Shown one piece after another: positions 58,419-64,000 of a stretch of 64,000 nucleotides of DNA; positions within the stretch are counted from its first letter, which is position 1, and every line of letters starts with the position of its first letter. The notes beneath the pieces were generated by a model. That model had not been told where the DNA came from, made no database searches, and was given only the letters and a program-made list of their open reading frames with translations. This DNA comes from Tridacna crocea. Its lineage: Eukaryota > Mollusca > Bivalvia > Cardiida > Cardiidae. Location of the stretch: positions 56,063,001-56,127,000 of the forward strand of contig OX031057.1 in the NCBI GenBank assembly GCA_943736015.1. The letters run 5' to 3'. A program made the position numbers and the translations under genes.

Positions 58419-59816
58419 GAGATCATACAGCTAAGCAGAAAAGAAAGATACCAGCTTGATGATCAAGCTGTTAAGAGTATAAATGTATGACAAAGTAACA
58501 GCAAAGACTTGGGACTCACAGAAATATCGTTTATGCAGATGTGTTTCTGTGAGTGAGTGTAATCCATTCCTATGTCAAAGCAAAGCTTTTGTTCTCATGA
58601 AATCTTGTATAAAACCGTGATTGTCCTGCCGGTCATGTAGGAGTCTCCTTGAGCAAGGCACACGATAGCCACAGGCTAGCTGTGGTTGAAACATTACTAA
58701 GTAAAAATGTCAATGACATTACCTAAGCTGATTTGCAATGGAAAGTAATATACAACTCCATTCAAATAAAATGTTACAAAGATTCAAATCTACAACTTTA
58801 AATCTCTGGAAATTCTTAATCTTTCCTAGACCTATCTGCCTTTATCTATGCATGTAAACCATTTTGTTTTTTTATAACTTTAATTGAGAAATTCAAATAG
58901 AGTGTCAAACAATTACTACATGGATATGAAATCAGTTTAAATGCCAATGTCAGATAATGATCGGGCCCATGGTATTTAACCAGCCTCTTTTGGCCTTATC
59001 CTCTTTGAAACTATTTTGGATGGATCAATTATTGCTGTTGTACTTCCATTTCAGTTGCATCACACTGACAGTTAACTTCCTATAATTATTTCCTTGGTTG
59101 TACAAGCTGCCCATGTTTGGGATGTTGCTTTGCCTTCCTTACCCATAGAAACCGCCATACAAGTAAAATATTATCTTGGCATAGGATCAAACGCAGGACC
59201 TTAAGATTACTGATTCAATACCTGAAGCACTAACAGATCCAAGACAACAGTTACTCAAGTTCTTTGAAGGCTGATCTTACATTCCCTAGAATATTCATTT
59301 AGGTGGTGAAACGTTTTCTGAAAAAAATAAAATCATGGTAAGCTTTGGTATCAAGAAAATTTTACATTGATCAGATCATATTTTTACACAAAATTTCACA
59401 TTTGTGCAAATGGTGACATTAAAGATGAAATAACTGTGAAAGTTCTACCTATTTCTGGACATATTTAAAAACTTAAATCCCATTTGAATGAACTCGGTAG
59501 TTTTGACTTCACAAAGTCGAAAATGAAACCTGTCCGGCCAGAAAGTTTTGTGGGTTGTCATATGCCTGACTCATGACCTGGTGGTTATGATGGCAGATCT
59601 ACTTATTGCGACAGAACTCATTCTCGTCTGTGCACTGATCACTGTTTCTATGATAGAAGTGTAGGACAGTTCTAAGAGAGGTCCATGTCAATATATCTAA
59701 AAGTCATCTGAGCAAAAGTGTCTGGGAACTTTCTTCAATTCTCTCTTACATTCTCTCTTAAATTCTGTCAATTCAATCTTCAAAGGTCAAGACATGTATC
59801 AGGTCCGAGAATATTC
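58419..59816. other. No gene recognised
   Basis: AT-rich. A small hairpin CAGCTTGATGATCAAGCTG is at about 58,454, and a weak tRNA-like B-box stretch (minus, about 59,165-59,240) may be a decayed SINE. No exon is supported. Confidence 0.35.
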
Positions 59817-59970
59817 AGATGTTGCTGCAAGCAGCATTTTCTCCTTTTCCCTCAATGTTTACTTCCTTTCCAAAAACAAATTTCAAGTTTTGAGTCACAT
59901 TAATTTTGTCGTTTGAAATTGCTTCCAATTTGGACTAGTGTAAAATAATGTTGTTAGGCAAACAGTTAAA
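59817..59970. mobile_element. P2 MITE, right half
   Basis: CAGCATTTTCTCCTTTTCCC, GTTTGAAATTGCTTCCAATT-TGGACTAG and GGCAAACAGTTAA match the right half of P2. The left half is missing. Confidence 0.5.
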
Positions 59971-60329
59971 AGAAAAAGAAAACAAACAGAAATTCCGTCC
60001 GTCCGTCAGTGTGTCCGTCCCGGCAAATATCTTCAATACCATTGGACGGAATTTCGTGAAACTTTATACACATGTACAATGACCCATTCCCCCGAGACCT
60101 TTTTTTGTTTTTTTTTATTCGATGCAAAATGGCCGACTGAGAGCGATTTTAAGTTTCACTCAAATTACACCTAAGTACACTCTTGATGTTTGGAGTCTTG
60201 TCTTCAAAACTATACACAGTTTTTACATTGAACTTGTCACATCTGTCAACCTCCATTAGGAAGTGCAGGAAAAAAAAGTTTCACCTACATTGACCGTGCA
60301 ACACCACAGTTATTTGCCCTTGTTTTTGT
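59971..60329. other. Repeat-like flank with GTCCGTCC tract
   Basis: GTCCGTCCGTCAGTGTGTCC at about 59,997 resembles the tract next to the ends of the rolling-circle-like families, followed by CGGAATTTCGTGAAACTTTA. No complete end is seen. Confidence 0.4.
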
Positions 60330-61716
60330 AATAAGTTGTCATCGAAAAAGGGGGTTTCATATTATATTTCATTCCATTTCTTGTGAAGGCAACTCCTTCC
60401 ACATTTCTTGATGGAATTGAATAGAATTTTGACAGAATATTTCTTGTCATCTGACCTATTGCATATTGTCAACATTTTGCGATTTGTAGCTTCGTCATGA
60501 AAAAAGGGGGTTTCATGTTATATTTCATGCCATTTCTTGTGAAGGCAACTCGTCCCATATTTCTTGACAGAATTAAAAAGAATTTTCACAGAATGTTTCT
60601 CATCATCTGAACTATAGCATATTCTCAAGGTTTTGCAATTTGTAGCTGCTTCATGAAAAAAGGGGGCTTCATGTTTATTTCATTCTATTTCTTGTGAAGG
60701 CAACTCCTCCCACATTTCTTGGCAGATTTGAATGGCATTTTCACATTATCATGTGACCTAACACAACGCCTCCCACATTTCTTGGCAGATTTGGATGCAA
60801 TTTTTACATGAGCATGTGACCTACGGCAAACTGTCAAGGTTTTGGAATTTGTAGCTGCATCATGGAATAAGGGGGCTTCATGTTATAATTTCATTTATCA
60901 CCAGAATGTCTTCAATTACTCGATATATCTCAACAGATTTGGATGAGATTTTCACAGATCATGCGACCTAGAACATGTTGTCAGGGTTTTGCAATTTATC
61001 ACTGTATCATGGTAAAAGGGGACTTCATGTCAAATTTAATTTTTTATCAGTGTATCTCCAACTTTTGCACATATTTTCATAGAACTTCATATTTTTATTG
61101 CTTGATCAAAGCCAGTGACCAATGAGTCAATTGTGCATTCGTCTCTCCATGGATCAGTCTGTTCGTAAACCTTTTAGATCACAAGTAATACCATATATCC
61201 ATTTAGCTACCCAGGCAGGTGCTACAAATTTCAACACTTTGGTCTCTAGCTACCTGCCTGAAATGGCAACAGTATGGCGGCTTATGTTGTGAGAGGGAAA
61301 AATTGATGAAACTTCATGCATGTTTTCCATTGGATAGTCCGTTGATACATTTTTTCCCACATATATGAAATCCTGAAATGAAAACAAATGAAAGAAATAT
61401 ACATAAAACCCCCTTTTTCTATGACATGTCATTATATATGACATGTCATGGGAAAAGGGGGTTATATGTTTATTTCTTTTATTTGTTTTCATTTTATGAA
61501 ATGCCGAGTTCTGCTAAAAGGGTAATCCTGTTATGGACCTCTTTTATATTTTTTTATGTAATGAAATCCTGTGCCATGAAACAAGGCAGCTTAATGTATA
61601 ATTTCATCATGGACTAATAACAAAAAGGCCACATGTACATGCAAAACACGATACCTCTTAGACGTTTGTATCAAAAAAGGTCTTTTTCGGCGGGGGATAT
61701 CATTTCAACGAAATTG
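60330..61716. repeat. Inverted copy of the 40,202-41,310 block
   Basis: Read in reverse it follows 40,202-41,310 block by block (CACATGTACATGCAAAACAC, CATCATGGACTAATAACAAA, AAGGGGGCTTCATG units). It is longer because of an extra 111 bp palindrome at 61,380-61,490. Four or five internal units of about 160-180 bp contain GCAACTCCTCCCACATTTCT. A 60-codon frame at 60,943-61,125 matches one at 40,692-40,874 (minus) with only a few changes, most simply because the DNA is duplicated. Confidence 0.75.
61380..61490. repeat. 111 bp palindrome
   Basis: Arms begin GAAAACAAATGAAAGAAATA and run through CCCCCTTTTTC and ATGACATGTCAT to a short TATAT centre. A few mismatches. The frames on both strands over it read nearly the same protein, as a palindrome dictates. 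Confidence 0.8.
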
Positions 61717-61727
61717 CTTGTTGCTTA

Positions 61728-62258
61728 TTAAAGGTGGGTATTTAGAATTTTTACATCTCACCAAATTAAAAAAAGTATTATATTACTGAAAGTCAGATGA
61801 AAAAACAATACAAATCATCAATAATTAAGATTCATAAAATTACAATAAAAAAAATCTTTTTGATTGTGTTCCCTTAAAAGGCTACGTAGCCTCTTAAGGT
61901 ATTTTTAGAATTCGCGCCAAAAATCAATAAAGCATTTTGGGAATGCCAGGTGACGACACGTGACTCATAACGCTTAATTTCCATTACATAACAAACATGC
62001 AATAATTATTTTCCAGTGTCTTCTTCGGATGCTATGTTTGAAACCTCGTCTGTGTATTCCTGTATGTAAATAAGCGAATTGATCATCTAAAAGTAGAAAG
62101 TGTCTCCCGTCAGTGTCGACCTCTAATCTCTAATTTCTCTTGCTGCCGGACGGTGTTGCGGTTTTATGAATGAAAATTAAAAGGCTTTGGGAGTATAAGG
62201 ATAATTGTTTTGCACTTTTGTACAATTTTCGTCCCAAATTCTGAAGGGCCACCTTTAA
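61728..62258 (+). mobile_element. P1 MITE copy e
   Basis: TTAA-AGGTGGGTATTTAGAATT to ATTCTGAAGGGCCACCT-TTAA, colinear with copies a, c and d. Confidence 0.85.
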
Positions 62259-62662
62259 ACTACTATAAAAAGAATAGAAACCAGGCTATCCTTAGACCTG
62301 AATGAGTTTATACAGCAAATATAGCAAAATGACAATATAACAATCAAAGTACTGAAAGAACTGTTAGAAGGCGAGTTTAGAATACAGGCATAACATATTG
62401 CATTACATTTTTTCTTATACTTAAATCGACTCTCCTGATACAGCAAAGTCTATAGAGTTGTGCAATGTTCCTGTGCAATGAAGACCAGTTTACCATCCTG
62501 AGTTGAAAAAGGCTTGTGAAAATATGTTTAAAAAAATGAAAACGAATGGACTTTTCTGAAACTCTTTTCCATTTCATTTGAAGGAAAAGTTTTATGTGAT
62601 AGCAAAGGGTTTTGATTTACCGTTACCCATATATGTTTTTACGTTGTATAAAAACTTATTTC
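62259..62662. other. No gene recognised
   Basis: Contains the terminal-like motif on the minus strand (TTTCAGTACTTTGATTG at about 62,343). No exon is supported. Confidence 0.35.
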
Positions 62663-62958
62663 TAACCCTCTATTACCCCAATAATGATTTTAAAAGGTCT
62701 AGGAAAAAGGCTTGAGAACTTTTGGCCTGAAAAGGAGATTACGGTGCTAATTGACATTTTTTCCTTTTCCTATAATGTCTTCCATACTATTTCACACAGG
62801 TTCCATCAATGGTGCCAGATCAAAAAGTTGCAACTTGAAAATGCATTCAATTTTGGAAAGTCTGAATTTTGAATGGCCTCTTTCTCAGGGTTGTTAAAAC
62901 TGTACTTGATAGGTTATGTAAAGAAATCTGTACTTGATAGGTTATGGTAAAGGATTAA
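62663..62958. mobile_element. P2-like MITE with local duplication
   Basis: CTAACCCTCTATTACCCC at the left and GGTTATGGTAAAGGATTAA at the right. The centre is decayed (AAAAGGAGATTACGGTGCTA...TTTTTTCCTTTTCC). CTGTACTTGATAGGTTATG is doubled at 62,901 and 62,929. Confidence 0.5.
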
Positions 62959-63308
62959 AGAATAGTTTTTGCTTGAAAATGCAATCAATTTTGATAGGTC
63001 TAAAACTGTAACTCTGTAATGAGATGATTAATTTCTTGAAAGTCTTCACAATTTTATTCCATGGACAATTTTATTGAGAGAGCATAGAGTTTCTAGAAAG
63101 TATTTTAGAGTATAGAAACTGAGATTCAGCCTTTTAGATCACAATACTGACTTTCAACAATGTTGAAGAAAAGGCTTTTCAAAGCGTTGTAGGAAATATA
63201 GCAAATAATGATAATCAACCTTTTATTTGACTTTCCCACAATGTTTTCCATCTTAGTAACCCTTTACAAAACCCTTCAGAAAATAACAAAAAATTAGGGC
63301 CATCTACA
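62959..63308. other. Decayed P2-like sequence
   Basis: TTTCCCACAATGTTTTCCAT and TTAGTAACCCTTTACAAAAC near 63,232-63,275 resemble the stem edge and end of P2. No gene. Confidence 0.4.
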
Positions 63309-63858
63309 TTAAAGGAGGCCCTTCAGATTTTGGAACGAAAATTTTTGAAAAATGTAAAAAAATCATCCTAATACTCCCAAAGCCTTTTAATTTTCGTTCA
63401 TAAAACCCCAGTAGTCTAAACCATCCGACAACACGAGAAATTAGAGATTTACTACGGTCCAGGTTGATACCAACGGGAGACACGTTCTATTTTTAGATGA
63501 GCATTTCGCTCATTTACATACAGGAATACACAGGCGAAGTTTCAAACATAGTGTCTGAAGAAGACATTATGGAAAATAATCATTAAATGTTTGTCATGTA
63601 AAGGAATTTAAGCATTATGAGTCACGTGCCAGTCACTTGACATTCCCACAATGCTTTAATGATTTTTGGTGCGAAATCTAAAAATACCTTAAGAGGCTAC
63701 GTAGCCTTTAAAGGGAATACCATCAAAAAAAAAATTTTTTTTCGCAATTTTATTAATCTTAATTATTGATGATTTGTATTATTTTTTCATATGAATTTCA
63801 GTGATATATATATATTTCAATTTGGTGAGATGTAAAAATTCTAAATACCCACCTTTAA
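63309..63858 (-). mobile_element. P1 MITE copy f
   Basis: TTAA-AGGAGGCCCTTCAGATTT to TTCTAAATACCCACCT-TTAA, reverse orientation, colinear with copy b without its duplication and nested element. Confidence 0.85.
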
Positions 63859-64000
63859 AGCAATTAGCAGATACTGCAATAAGTTAAGAACAGCCGTTTG
63901 GCTGGGAAAAAGTGCAAAACATAGTGATAAAAAGGGAAAATACTGGTGGCTAGCGTTTTCTCCTTTTCCAAAAGTATTTTGAAACATTTTTTTCCCTTGA
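63859..64000. other. P2-like fragment at the window edge
   Basis: GGGAAAATACTGGTGGCTAG-CGTTTTCTCCTTTTCC is a weakened P2 stem, cut by the end of the window. Confidence 0.4.

Noticed and set aside
40692-61125. 60-codon frame nearly identical at two places
   Set aside because: Both copies sit in an inverted DNA duplication. The similarity needs no protein-level selection. It would be revived by a low ratio of amino-acid to silent change over many copies.
61250-61617. Frames on both strands with matching proteins
   Set aside because: They cover a palindrome, so both strands necessarily read alike.

Overview
This is a window of AT-rich animal nuclear DNA that is almost entirely transposable-element and repeat sequence. 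There is no operon-like gene packing, no ribosome-binding-site structure, no rRNA and no CRISPR. The best fit is a mollusc, most likely a bivalve. This is an inference from recognised repeat types: oyster 'pearl'-like elements with central arrays of about 160 bp units, many TTAA-flanked MITEs, fragments of a CR1/jockey-type LINE, and a broken mariner. Nothing identifies the species.

Layout. 0-10 kb: AT-rich DNA with a cluster of CTACTTTG motifs, one copy of a 540 bp TTAA MITE (called P1 here), two copies of a 200-230 bp hairpin MITE (P2), and a degraded family-1 rolling-circle element. 10-13.4 kb: a family-2 tandem-array element, an LTR- or promoter-like stretch and a tRNA-like sequence. 13.9-19.5 kb: three successive elements dominated by very large inverted repeats (F1, F2, F3). 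20.4-21.8 kb: a 5'-truncated, frame-broken LINE. 25-27.3 kb: a 155 bp tandem repeat, a LINE tail and a LINE fragment on the minus strand. 28-34 kb: an unrecognised coding segment that appears split by a 5.4 kb element with degenerate inverted ends (F4). 29.3-31.9 kb and 35.8-39.6 kb: two copies of a duplicated segment. Each copy carries an insertion the other lacks, which gives natural empty sites. 35.4 kb: a 240 bp array of nested palindromes. 40-49 kb and 51.9-58 kb: clusters of pearl/Helentron-like elements, one nested inside another and one pair fused tail to head, with a dead mariner between them. 60.3-61.7 kb: an inverted copy of 40.2-41.3 kb. 49-64 kb: three further P1 copies.

Only one region (27,952-28,466, perhaps continuing at 33,848-33,964) looks like non-transposon protein-coding sequence, and its product is not recognised. 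All other recognisable proteins are transposon relics: LINE reverse transcriptase and mariner transposase. Most remaining open frames are chance openings in AT-rich repeats.

The main interest is structural. Unrelated families share a roughly 155-167 bp internal repeat length. Element ends show a shared sub-terminal inverted repeat plus hairpin plan. Several foldback structures are hierarchical. Paralogous empty sites fix element boundaries and target duplications without an outside reference. Family names used here (P1, P2, F0-F4, H1-H7) are local labels.
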